NCBI GenBank assembly: GCA_963811335.1
Contig: CAWERB010000015.1
Coordinates: 1 to 64,000, forward strand
Source of the DNA: Trebonia sp963811335
Lineage (GTDB): Bacteria > Actinomycetota > Actinomycetes > Streptosporangiales > Streptosporangiaceae
DNA length: 64,000 nt
Direction: 5' to 3'
Shown: positions 36,027 to 44,592 of the stretch, piece after piece
Position numbering within the stretch: the first letter of the stretch is position 1
Layout: the number at the start of each line of letters is the position of its first letter
Translations under genes and position numbers: made by a program
The notes under the pieces: model-generated
The model's input: the letters and a program-made list of their open reading frames with translations, nothing else
Database searches by the model: none
Told to the model about the DNA's origin: nothing

Positions 36027-36886
36027 GACCGCACCGCCGCAGAAGAAGTAGGAGCAGCCGAGGACGTCCGCGCGTAGGCCCGGGTCACCTCGTCGCGCAG
36101 CGACTCCCAGACCTCGTGGTGCAGCTCGCGGAACCGCTCGCCGAACCTGATCTCCTGCACCGAGCCGCGCGGCCGCGGCAGGTCGATGTCGAACACCGCC
36201 TTAACCGTGCCAGGGCCCGCGGTCATCACCACGACCTTGTCGGCGAGCGCGATCGCTTCCTCCAGGTCGTGCGTCACGAAGATGACCGACGGCTTCGACT
36301 GGTCCCACAGCGTCAGCAGCTCGTTGGACATGATCGCCTTCGTCTGCACGTCGAGCGCGCCGAACGGCTCGTCCATCAGCAGGATCGACGGCTCGTTGAT
36401 CAGCGCCGCCGCCAGCGCCACCCGCTTGCGCATGCCGCCGGACAGCTGGTGCGGGTGACGGTCCTCGAACCCGGTGAGCCCGACCATCCGCAGCCAGTCC
36501 CGCGCGTCGGTCAGCGCGGCCTTCTTCGGCACGCCGCGGAACAGCGGCCCCATGGCCACGTTGCCGAGCACCGTCTTCCACGGCAGCAGCGCGTCGGTCT
36601 GGAACATGAAACTGGTGCCGCGCCCGATGCCGGCCACCGGCTGCCCGCCGACCGTCACCGTCCCCTCGCTGGCCCGGTCAAGGCCGGCCACCAGCGTGAG
36701 GGTGGTGGACTTGCCGCACCCCGACGGCCCCACCACGGCGCAGAACTCTCCGGGCTCGACGGTCATGGTCACGTCGCGCAGGGCGGTAAAGGCACCGCCC
36801 GGCGTGGCGAATCGTTTGGTGACCCCGGCTAGCTCGATGCGCCCGGACCGCTCCGGCGGGGGTTCACGTCGTGTGTTGGATCGCAC
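36023..36886 (-). CDS. ABC transporter ATPase, NitT/TauT (SsuB/TauB) type
   Basis: A 287-residue ATPase: Walker A GPSGCGKST near 54-62, Q-loop FQTDALLPW, signature LSGGMRKR, Walker B LLMDEPFGALD and the switch His in VTHDLEEA. It is the first gene of the importer operon and overlaps the permease by 4 bp. Two palindromes lie 24-50 bp upstream, between it and the divergent sensor kinase, and are probable control sites. Confidence 0.94.
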   Translation of the reverse strand: MRSNTRREPPPERSGRIELAGVTKRFATPGGAFTALRDVTMTVEPGEFCAVVGPSGCGKSTTLTLVAGLDRASEGTVTVGGQPVAGIGRGTSFMFQTDALLPWKTVLGNVAMGPLFRGVPKKAALTDARDWLRMVGLTGFEDRHPHQLSGGMRKRVALAAALINEPSILLMDEPFGALDVQTKAIMSNELLTLWDQSKPSVIFVTHDLEEAIALADKVVVMTAGPGTVKAVFDIDLPRPRGSVQEIRFGERFRELHHEVWESLRDEVTRAYARTSSAAPTSSAAVRS

Positions 36887-36909
36887 AAGCCAGGAAGCTA
36901 GCCGCGGCT

Positions 36910-36936
36910 GTGACCGAGGTCACTATTGCGCGCAAT
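36910..36936. promoter_or_regulatory. two adjacent palindromes in the divergent importer / sensor region
   Basis: GTGACC-GA-GGTCAC (36910-36923) and ATTGCGCGCAAT (36925-36936) are both perfect and lie directly before the importer ATPase start (36886). Close packing suggests two operators, or one operator overlapping the minus promoter. The regulator is not known; the DcuR-like response regulator 2 kb away is one candidate. Confidence 0.6.
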
Positions 36937-37150
36937 CCCCGCCGTAAAGCGCCCTATGCGCCTTTAGCGCGTAAAGATCAAAATCAACGAGATCCCGAAC
37001 CAGGGTGCGTGTTCCACGCCGATACCACGCGTTCTTCTTTCCAGCCGGGATCGCTCGTTCCGCTGGTTTTGCGCGTTCTGCTCGCAACCAGTCGTCTTCC
37101 TGCGCCGTTGCCCCGTTGTTACACTGCGGTAACTCTGCAGGGAGGAACGC

Positions 37151-38827
37151 TTGAACCTGCCTATCTGGCGCCACGTGCGGCAGCGCCTGTCCACTCAGGT
37201 CGTGCTGCTGATGGTGGCCATCTTGGTGCTCACCATGGCCGGGGGCGGCTTCGTGGTGTATTTCAACCTGCGCCACCAGGCCGAGCAGTCCTACGAGAAC
37301 CGTGCCCTGTCGGTCGCGCAGGCGCTCGCCGCCAGCAGCGAGGTGCAGCGCCTGGCCGCCTATGGCCGTCCCGGCGGTGAGCTCCAGGTGCTCGCCACCG
37401 AGGTGCGCGAGCGGACCGGCGTGCTGTTCGTGGTGGTCACCAACGCCCAGGGCATCAGGCTCACGCACAAGAACCCGGCGCTGATCGGCACCCCGATCAC
37501 CTACCACGACCCGGAGCCGATGTCGGCTCAGCCGTTCCGCACCGGCCGCCAGTACACCGGCATCCAGCCCGGCACGCTCGGGCTCGAAGCGGTCGGCAAG
37601 ACGCCGCTGTGGCTGAATGGCAAGCTGATCGGCGAGGTATCCGTCGGCTTCCGGATGGGCGACGTGTCCAGGCAGCTCAGCGGCATGCTGCCGTCGCTGA
37701 CCGCCTACCTGCTCGGCGTGCTCGCGGTCGGCGCGCTCGCCGCGCTCGCCCTGGCCAGGCGGCTGAAGCGGCAGACCTTCGGCCTGGAGCTCAGCGAGAT
37801 CGCCGCGCTGCTCCAGGAGCGGGAGGCGATGCTGCACGGCATCAGGGAGGCGGTGCTCGGCTACGACACCGGCGGCCGGGTGCTGCTCGCCAACGACGCG
37901 GCCCGCGACCTGCTCGGCCTGCCGGCGGAGTTCGCCGGCCGTAAGCTCCGCTACATGCTGCCGTCCGGCCGGCTGGCCGACGTCGCGACCGGCGTGGTGA
38001 CCGGGAGCGACCTGCTCGTGCTGCACGAGGACCGGGTGCTCGTCGCCAACCGGATGCCGATCACCCGCAATAACCAGCAGCTCGGCTGGGTGGTCACCTT
38101 CCAGGACCGCACCGAGTCCGAGACGCTCAAGCGGTCACTGGACGAGGCGACCGGCCTGGCCGACACACTGCGCGCCCAGTCGCATGAGTTCGCGAACCGG
38201 CTGCACACCCTGGTGGGCCTGGTCGAGCTCGGCCACTACGCCGAGGCGGTCGAGTTCGTGACCGGGCTGTCCGCCGCCAGGGGCGAGCTGACCGACCAGC
38301 TCACCGAGGCGATCGGCGAGCCGAAGCTGGCCGCGCTGATCCTCGGCAAGATGTCGCTGGCCGACGAGCGCGACGTCAGTCTCCGGCTGATGCCGGACAG
38401 CCGGGTGGGACAGCACGTCACCGCGATCACCCAGGTGCTGACCGTGGCCGGCAACCTGATCGACAACGCGATCGACGCCGCCGCGCTCGCCCCCGCGCCG
38501 CGCCAGGTGGAGCTGACCCTGGTGGCCGCCGAGTCCGACCTGCTGATCCGGGTGCGTGACAGCGGGCCAGGCGTGCCGCAGGACCTGCGGGAGGAGATCT
38601 TCACCGACGGCGTCACCACCAAGTCCTCGGTGACCGGTGCGCGCCGCGGCCTCGGGCTCGCCCTGGTCAGGCAGATCGTCGAGGGCATGGGCGGCATGGT
38701 CAGCGTCGGCCAGGACGGCGGCGCGGTGTTCACCGCCGTGCTGCCCGGCTGCCTCGACGCCCAGGGCCCAGACGGTAGGGGGCCAGACGCATCGCCACCG
38801 GTGCCGCGGCCCCGGGTCCTGTCGTGA
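37151..38827 (+). CDS. sensor histidine kinase, CitA/DcuS type
   Basis: A 558-residue kinase: an N-terminal span (VVLLMVAILVLTMAGGGFVVY), an extracytoplasmic sensor domain to about residue 180, a second span (LLGVLAVGALAALAL), a PAS domain (235-320) and a kinase core with the phospho-His in RAQSHEFANRLH (His345). The ATPase has NLIDNAIDAA and GLGLALVRQIVEG. It starts at TTG 37151 behind AGGGAGGAA, which decides the start. CitA/DcuS sensors usually detect carboxylates; here the neighbouring ABC importer suggests a shared ligand. Its stop overlaps the regulator start by 4 bp. Confidence 0.93.
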   Translation: MNLPIWRHVRQRLSTQVVLLMVAILVLTMAGGGFVVYFNLRHQAEQSYENRALSVAQALAASSEVQRLAAYGRPGGELQVLATEVRERTGVLFVVVTNAQGIRLTHKNPALIGTPITYHDPEPMSAQPFRTGRQYTGIQPGTLGLEAVGKTPLWLNGKLIGEVSVGFRMGDVSRQLSGMLPSLTAYLLGVLAVGALAALALARRLKRQTFGLELSEIAALLQEREAMLHGIREAVLGYDTGGRVLLANDAARDLLGLPAEFAGRKLRYMLPSGRLADVATGVVTGSDLLVLHEDRVLVANRMPITRNNQQLGWVVTFQDRTESETLKRSLDEATGLADTLRAQSHEFANRLHTLVGLVELGHYAEAVEFVTGLSAARGELTDQLTEAIGEPKLAALILGKMSLADERDVSLRLMPDSRVGQHVTAITQVLTVAGNLIDNAIDAAALAPAPRQVELTLVAAESDLLIRVRDSGPGVPQDLREEIFTDGVTTKSSVTGARRGLGLALVRQIVEGMGGMVSVGQDGGAVFTAVLPGCLDAQGPDGRGPDASPPVPRPRVLS

Positions 38828-39552
38828 TCCGCACCCTGGTGGTCGACGACGACTTCCGGGTCGCCGCGATCCACGCCGCCTACGTGAACAAGATCGAGGG
38901 CTTCGAGGTCATCGCCGAGGCGCACAGCGCCGCCGAGGCGGTCAGCGCGGTGGACCGGCTGCGCCCCGACCTGATGCTGCTCGACCTCTACCTGCCGGAC
39001 GAGCACGGGCTCAAGCTGGTCGCCAGGCTCCGCGACGGCCACCCGCCGGTGGACGTCATCGTGATCACCGCGGCCAAGGACGCGGACAGCGTCCGGGTCG
39101 CCATGCAGGGCGGCGCGCTGCACTACCTGCTCAAGCCGTTCAGCTTCCCGGTGCTGCGGGACAAGCTGCTGTCCTACGCGCAGATGCGGACCAGGCTGAG
39201 CGCGCTGCCCAGTGCCAGCCAACACGGGGCCAGCCAACACGGGGCCAGCCAACACGGGGCCGACCAGCGGGCCGTGGACCGGGTGTTCGGCGCCCTGCGC
39301 GCCACCGACCAGCTGGCCGGGGTCAAGGGCCGCTCGGTGCACACCCTGGAGGCGGTCGAGCAGCTGCTCAGCGACACCGACGCCGACCTGTCCGCCGCCG
39401 AGGTCGCCGAGCGCACCGGGATGAGCCGGGCCACCGCCCAGCGCTACCTCAGCCACCTGCACGAGGTCGGCCGGGTCGACATCAAGCTCCGCTACGGCAG
39501 CGGCGGCCGCCCGGAACACGGCTACCGGTGGAACGGCGCCCCCGCGCGCTAG
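38824..39552 (+). CDS. response regulator, CitB/DcuR type
   Basis: A 242-residue regulator: receiver domain with phospho-Asp54 (LMLLDLYLPDE), Lys in LLKPFSFPVL, then a linker with three exact ASQHG repeats encoded by a 15-bp tandem repeat, and a C-terminal HTH (LSAAEVAERTGMSRATAQRYL). The GTG start overlaps the kinase stop, so the two are co-translated. It should bind promoters of the sensed pathway, most plausibly the divergent importer. Confidence 0.92.
   Translation: MIRTLVVDDDFRVAAIHAAYVNKIEGFEVIAEAHSAAEAVSAVDRLRPDLMLLDLYLPDEHGLKLVARLRDGHPPVDVIVITAAKDADSVRVAMQGGALHYLLKPFSFPVLRDKLLSYAQMRTRLSALPSASQHGASQHGASQHGADQRAVDRVFGALRATDQLAGVKGRSVHTLEAVEQLLSDTDADLSAAEVAERTGMSRATAQRYLSHLHEVGRVDIKLRYGSGGRPEHGYRWNGAPAR
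39214..39258 (+). repeat. 3 x 15-bp in-frame tandem repeat
   Basis: GCCAGCCAACACGGG is repeated three times exactly inside the response-regulator linker, adding ASQHG units. This is an example of recent slippage that keeps the frame. Confidence 0.85.
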
Positions 39553-39564
39553 CCGCACGGCCGG

Positions 39565-40821
39565 CTATCCGGCGATCCACCACGCCGACAGCAGCAGCAG
39601 CGCCACCGCGAGTATCACGTAGGAGCTGCCCGCCACCTGCTGCCAGGCCGCCCAGCGGAGCTCCCGGTTACTGCCGGACGGGAACCACCATTGCGGCGCC
39701 GCGGCGAACACGGCAAGCCCGCACCCGGCGGCGACCAGCGCGCCGCGCCGCCCGGGCCGACGCCCGTGCTGATGCCAGTGCAGGGCCAGCGTCAGTACCG
39801 CGGTCTCGCCCCACACCCAATGATGCGACCAGGAAATCGGCGAGATCAGCAGGGCAGCGAAGGCGTTGAGTGACAGCGCCCACGCCGCGGCCGAGCCGGC
39901 CAGGGCCCGCCGCATGCCCCGGCAGGCCAGCCCGAGCACGACCGCCGACAGCGCCAGCCAGGCGGCGATCCCGGCCGGCCCCGGGTAGAGCCCGGCCCGC
40001 GCGAGTACCCCCGCAATGGACTGGTTGGCCGGGTACGCCGGGCTGCCAGGGCGGCCGGCCTGGAAGATGACCGAGGTCCAGTACCTGGCCGAGTCGCCCG
40101 GGGCGAGCAGGAAGCCGGCCCCGGTGCAGACGGCGAACGCGGCCGCGGCCACCGCTGCGGCCCGGTAGTCCCGGCGCAGCAGGAAGAACAGCACGAACGC
40201 GGCCGGGGTCAGCTTCACCGCCGCCGCGACCCCGACCAGTGCCCCGCGCGGCCAGCGCGCCCTGGCGGCGAGGCAGTCCACGGAAACCAGGGCAAGCAGC
40301 CCGACGTTCACCTGGCCGTAGCCCAGGGTGCTCCGCACCGGCTCGAGGAACAGCGCGGCGGGCAGCAGCCAGCCGACCGTCCACCAGGATGCCGTGCTAC
40401 CGGGCGGGCGGCCGGCCGGACCGCCACCGACGCGGAGGAAGACCCGCAGCACCAGCGCGGTCAGCGCGATCGTGGCGAGGGTGAGCACCGTGCCCGCCAC
40501 GGCCCACGGGACCAGGGCGAGCGGTGACAGCAGGATCGCGGCGAACGGCGGGTAGCTGAACGGCAGCCGCACCCCGGCGGCGGTCGGCGGCAGCGAGCCG
40601 TACAGGTCGCCGCCGCGCAGCCACACCCGCCCGCCGATCCGGTAGACGTCCAGGTCGATCCGGTAGGGACCGAACCCGGCCCCGTGGCCGGAGAACGACA
40701 GCAGGAAGAACCCGGCCGCGGCGAGGTTGACCGCGGCGAGCAGCGCCCGCGCGGGCAGCGCGCCGGGCCGGGCGGGCAGCCAGCCCCGGCCGAGGCCGGC
40801 GCGGCGGGGGAGCGGCCGCAC
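39565..40821 (-). CDS. GT87-family membrane mannosyltransferase (DUF2029)
   Basis: A 418-residue polytopic protein with about 10-12 spans. It has the GT87 pattern: YRIDLDVYRIGGRVWLRGGDLYG in the first extracytoplasmic loop (catalytic Asp), FSYPPFAAILLSPLAL, and YGQVNVGLLALV. GT87 enzymes such as PimE use polyprenyl-phosphomannose to build phosphatidylinositol mannosides or lipoglycans outside the membrane. GTG 40821 is the likely start. It converges on the DcuR-like gene and is divergent from the OmpR-type system. Confidence 0.88.
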   Translation of the reverse strand: MRPLPRRAGLGRGWLPARPGALPARALLAAVNLAAAGFFLLSFSGHGAGFGPYRIDLDVYRIGGRVWLRGGDLYGSLPPTAAGVRLPFSYPPFAAILLSPLALVPWAVAGTVLTLATIALTALVLRVFLRVGGGPAGRPPGSTASWWTVGWLLPAALFLEPVRSTLGYGQVNVGLLALVSVDCLAARARWPRGALVGVAAAVKLTPAAFVLFFLLRRDYRAAAVAAAAFAVCTGAGFLLAPGDSARYWTSVIFQAGRPGSPAYPANQSIAGVLARAGLYPGPAGIAAWLALSAVVLGLACRGMRRALAGSAAAWALSLNAFAALLISPISWSHHWVWGETAVLTLALHWHQHGRRPGRRGALVAAGCGLAVFAAAPQWWFPSGSNRELRWAAWQQVAGSSYVILAVALLLLSAWWIAG

Positions 40822-40927
40822 CAGGGCGCGGGCCGCCGGCGTTGCGCGAGCGGGAAGACCGGGTGAGATTGATGGTCACGGCACGCATGTCTACGGGCCG
40901 GCGGGTCTGGGCGCGGTAAGCGCCATC

Positions 40928-40959
40928 CTTATGCCGCGCTTATGCCGACTCCGCATAAT
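40928..40959 (+). promoter_or_regulatory. OmpR-type direct-repeat box before the two-component genes
   Basis: CTTATGCCG occurs at 40928-40936 and again at 40939-40947, 11 bp apart, and a third inverted near-copy (CCGCATAAT) follows at 40951-40959. Direct repeats with an 11-bp period are the standard binding layout of OmpR/PhoB regulators, so autoregulation by the gene just downstream is likely. Confidence 0.6.
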
Positions 40960-40982
40960 GAATCGGGTAAGGAGGAGGCAGC

Positions 40983-41643
40983 GTGCGCGTGCTTGTGGCC
41001 GAGGACGAGCAGGTGATGGCCGACACGATCGCCGAGGGGCTGCGGCGGCGGGCGATCGCCGTCGACGTCTGCTACGACGGCGACGCCGCGCTCGAGCGGG
41101 TCATGGTGCACCGCTACGACGTGGTCGATCCTGGACTGGGACCTGCCGCTCGTGCACGGCGACGAGGTGTGCCGCCGGATCGTCGCCCGGGGCGGCGAGA
41201 CCAGGGTCCTGATGCTCACCGCGGCGGCCGGACTCAGGGACCGGGTGGACGGCCTCGACCTCGGCGCGGACGACTACCTCACCAAGCCGTTCGCCTTCGC
41301 CGAGCTCGTCGCCCGGGTTGCCTCGCTCGGCCGGCGGTCAAGGCCCGCGCTCCCGCCGGTGCTCGAACGGGACGGGATCATCCTGGACCGCCCGCAGTAC
41401 CGGGCCTGGCGCGACGGCGAGCTGCTAACCCTGTCACCCAAGGAGTTCGCGGTCCTCGAAGTGCTGCTGCGCGCCGAGGGCCGGGTCGTCACCGCCGAGG
41501 AACTACTGGAAAAAGCATGGGACGAGAACGCGGATCCATTCACGAACGCGGTCCGGGTCGCGGTGATGACGCTCCGCCGCAAGCTGGGCGACCCGCCGGT
41601 CATCGAGACCGTGCCAGGCGCCGGCTACCGGCTTGGCTGCTAG
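40983..41643 (+). pseudogene. OmpR-family response regulator, one extra base
   Basis: About 220 residues. GTG 40983 follows AAGGAGGAGG. The receiver opens RVLVAEDEQVMADTIAEGL and reaches the phospho-Asp strand, where one surplus G near 41129 breaks the frame; removing it gives VVILDWDLPLVHGDE. The other frame supplies LTKPFAFAELVARV and the winged helix (LSPKEFAVLEVLL, VRVAVMTLRRKLGDPPVIETVPGAGYRL). Because the break is a single base and the kinase beside it also carries one, sequencing error is a strong alternative to decay. Confidence 0.8.
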
Positions 41644-41684
41644 CCAGGCTGCCCGACGTCCGTCAGCCCTCGCTGCGCCGCCGG

Positions 41685-42783
41685 GTGGCCGCCGCGCTTG
41701 CCCTGATGACCGGTACCGGCTTCCTCGTCATCGGCGCCTGCCTGGAGGCGGTGCGCAACCTCGCGACCGGGACCAGTTCCGACGCCCCCTGCGGTGCCAC
41801 CCTGCCCGAGCTGCCGGCCTCGAGCTTCCCCTGCTACTACGACCAGCAGGCTACGTTGGCCGGGTGGGCCGTCATGGTGGTCCTGGTGGCGCTCACCGCA
41901 TGGGGCTGGTGGGGCCTCGCCGGCTGGGTGCTGCGGCCGCTGGCGGCGGCGGCGGACACGGTCCGGCGTCTCGGCCCGCAGAACCTCGGCCAGCGCGTCC
42001 GCCTCGAAGGCGGCCACGACCGGTTCAAGGAGCTGGCCGACGCGCTCGACGACGCGCTCGACCGGCTCGCGGCCGGGCTACGAGAGCCAGCGCCGGTTCG
42101 CGGCCAACGCCTCCCACGAGCTGCGCACCCCGCTGGCCGTGCAGCGGCTGCTCACCGAGGTCGCGCTTGACGACCCCGCGGCGGGCGAGGACCTGCGCAG
42201 GCTCGGCGCGCAGCTGCTGCGCACCAACGAGCGCAACGAGAGCCTGATCGAGGGCCTCCTCGTGCTGGCCGAAAGCGACCGGGGGCTGCCCGGCAAGATC
42301 CCGGTGCGACTGGACAAGCTGACGGAAGACGTGCTCGGCGTCCATGAGGAGCTCGCCGCCGAGCACGCGGTGAGTCTCCGCCGCACGCTGACGGGCACCT
42401 GGGTGACCGGCGACCCGGTGCTGCTCGAGCGGATGATCGTCAACGTGGTGGCGAACGCGATCAAGTACAACGAGCCGGGCGGCTGGGTTGAGGTGGAGGT
42501 GACGGGCGAGGCGGCCGGGCCGGCGCTCACGGTGCGTAACACCGGACAGTACCTGCCCGCCGAGGCGGTGCCCACCCTGTTCGAGCCCTTCCGGCGGCTG
42601 GGCGCCGACCGGGTGCGCGGGCGCGGCGGGGTGGGGCTCGGCCTGGCCATCGTCCGGTCCATCGTGGTCGCGCACGAGGGAACGATCCAGGTGCGGCCGC
42701 GGGCCGAGGGCGGCATGGAGCTGGGGATCGGCCTGCCCGGCCCGTCGGACGCCGCCGCGAGCCGGGAAGGCCGCGGCCGCTAA
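41685..42783 (+). pseudogene. sensor histidine kinase of the OmpR-type pair, one frameshift
   Basis: About 365 residues. Spans: ALALMTGTGFLVIGACLEAV and WAVMVVLVALTAWGWWGLAG, then HAMP, and after a frame change near 42075 the DHp box FAANASHELRTPLAV with phospho-His, and an ATPase with VVANAIKYNEPGG and GLGLAIVRSIV. The start is unclear: the frame is open through the end of the regulator with only CTG codons, and GTG 41685 is the first standard one. The ligand in the short extracytoplasmic Cys-containing loop is unknown. The stop overlaps the convergent DUF885 gene by 4 bp. Confidence 0.78.
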
Positions 42784-44312
42784 CCGCGCTCGAGCGCGGT
42801 GCCGAGCAGGCCGAGCGGCGGCGAGCCCAGGTCCATCAGCGCCGAGTGGAACCGCTTCAGCGTGAACCCGGCTCCCCACGCCGTCCTGGCCCGCTCGCGC
42901 AGCGCCATGATCTCCAGCTTGCCCCAGGTGTACCGGCCGTAGGTCGGGTCGAAGGTCGCGCGCCGCGCCTCGGACGCCGCCGCGGACCCGGCCAGGTGCG
43001 TGTCGGCCGCGAAGCGCGCGGCCGCTTCCTCGACCGTCCAGCCCGCGGTGTGCACGCCGAGCGCGCACGCCAGCCGCGTCACCCGGACCAGCGCCTCAAG
43101 CCAGACCCCGATCGCGAAGCGCGGGTCGTCGGCGAGGAATCCCTCCTCGACGCACAGTTCCTCGGCGTAGTGCGCCCAGCCCTCGACGAAGGCGCTGGAG
43201 AACAGCGTCCGGCGCACGTCGCCGCGCGCCCGGCGCAGCGCCTGGTGGTGCGAGAAGTGCCCGGGCGCGACCTCGTGCACGGTGATGGCGGGCAGCGTGC
43301 TCGCGCTGAACACCTCAAGCCACGCTTCGACCTCCTCGGCAGGCCAGGCCTCGTCGGGCGGGGTGATCCAGTACCAGGACGGCGCGTCCGGCTCGGCGGG
43401 CGCGTTGGTGGAGATCATCGCCATCGCCCAGCGCCGCGATTCCGGCGCCGCGCCGACCAGGCACGTCCCGTCGTGCACCGGCATCAGGTCGCGGGCGAGC
43501 GTGAACTCAAGCGCCCGCTCCGTCCAGTACCGCGCCGCCTCGAGCACGCCGCCGGAGTCCGGGTGGTCCCGCGTCAGTTCCCGCGCGACGTCCATCGCGG
43601 GCCGCTTGGGGTCGATCAGCGCGGCCGATTCCTCGAGCCTGGCGCGCAGCCGGTCCCGCTCGGCGTCCGCCCGGGCGGCGAGCGCGCCGAGGTCGACCGG
43701 CATCGCTTCCGCCGTGGAGAGCAGCCTTCCTAGCGCGTCCGGCCCGAGCGCCGCGTCTGGCGGCCCGCTGACCGCGGCCCGTTCCACGTGCGCGACCAGC
43801 CGCCGGTGGGCGGCGAGCGCGGCGTCGCGCGCCTGCGGGTCCGCGTCCGCGGTGACGCCGGCCGCCAGGCCGCGGATGCCGCCGAGCAGCGAGGCCGCCA
43901 CCGGCGCGGGTACCAGGTCGAGTGAGCCGATGGCCGCGTCGATGACCGCGGGCCAGTGGGCCAGGTGGGCGGCCCGCGCCGCGCGCCGTTCCGCCTCCGG
44001 CGCGTAGTCCTTGTCGTAGCAGGCGAGGTCAAGCTCGCCGAGGTGATACATCGGATTGCGCCGGTGCAGCTCAAGGTCCGCGTAGACGACCCGCTGCAGT
44101 TCCTCGAACGCCCGCAGGTGCGCCTCGTCGTGCCGGTCGCCGAGCGGCGGCCGGCCGCGCCCCGCCGCCGCGAGCCGGGCGAGGCCGGCCGCGACCCCGT
44201 CATGCGACAGGTCCTGCGGCACCCCGTCGTACTCGTGCCTGCCGCCGTACTCCCGCGCCTCCGCGACGTTCAGGTCACAGATCGCCCGCACCCGTGGTTC
44301 CAGCTCGTCCAT
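42780..44312 (-). CDS. DUF885 metallopeptidase-like protein
   Basis: A 510-residue helical protein of the DUF885 family (gluzincin-like). The zinc motif HEVAPGH is at residues 346-352, preceded by STLPAITV and followed by FVEGWAHYAEEL, the downstream Glu region. DUF885 proteins are predicted peptidases, either cytoplasmic or lipoproteins; this one has no signal. ATG 44312 is the start. It converges on the sensor kinase. Confidence 0.9.
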   Translation of the reverse strand: MDELEPRVRAICDLNVAEAREYGGRHEYDGVPQDLSHDGVAAGLARLAAAGRGRPPLGDRHDEAHLRAFEELQRVVYADLELHRRNPMYHLGELDLACYDKDYAPEAERRAARAAHLAHWPAVIDAAIGSLDLVPAPVAASLLGGIRGLAAGVTADADPQARDAALAAHRRLVAHVERAAVSGPPDAALGPDALGRLLSTAEAMPVDLGALAARADAERDRLRARLEESAALIDPKRPAMDVARELTRDHPDSGGVLEAARYWTERALEFTLARDLMPVHDGTCLVGAAPESRRWAMAMISTNAPAEPDAPSWYWITPPDEAWPAEEVEAWLEVFSASTLPAITVHEVAPGHFSHHQALRRARGDVRRTLFSSAFVEGWAHYAEELCVEEGFLADDPRFAIGVWLEALVRVTRLACALGVHTAGWTVEEAAARFAADTHLAGSAAASEARRATFDPTYGRYTWGKLEIMALRERARTAWGAGFTLKRFHSALMDLGSPPLGLLGTALERG

Positions 44313-44420
44313 GAATCAGAACGCTACCCGGTCCCGGGCCCCGTGTCCGCGCCGTTCCGCTCCGCGCCGCGCCATCGCCATCCAGGCCATCGCGCCCGCC
44401 CCGCACCCCCGAGCGGCAAC

Positions 44421-44466
44421 ATGGTGGACATTTGGTGACACTCCGATGTACCTAAATGTCCACCAT
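44421..44466. promoter_or_regulatory. long perfect inverted repeat in divergent region
   Basis: ATGGTGGACATTT (44421-44433) and its exact inverse (44454-44466) enclose a 20-nt loop containing GTGACACTCC. It lies between the DUF885 start (44312, minus) and the gamma-glutamyltransferase start (44593, plus), so it sits in a promoter region, not at a gene end. It could be an operator or a mobile palindromic repeat. Confidence 0.6.
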
Positions 44467-44592
44467 CCGTGCCTGGCCCGCGATGCGGCCGCCGCCTTTG
44501 AGGATAACAGCAAGAAGCGCGGGGGTGCTCGCCTTGCGGGCGGGCATGCTGTTGGATGATGAGGAGACCCGGAGCGGACGGAGCGTGCATCG

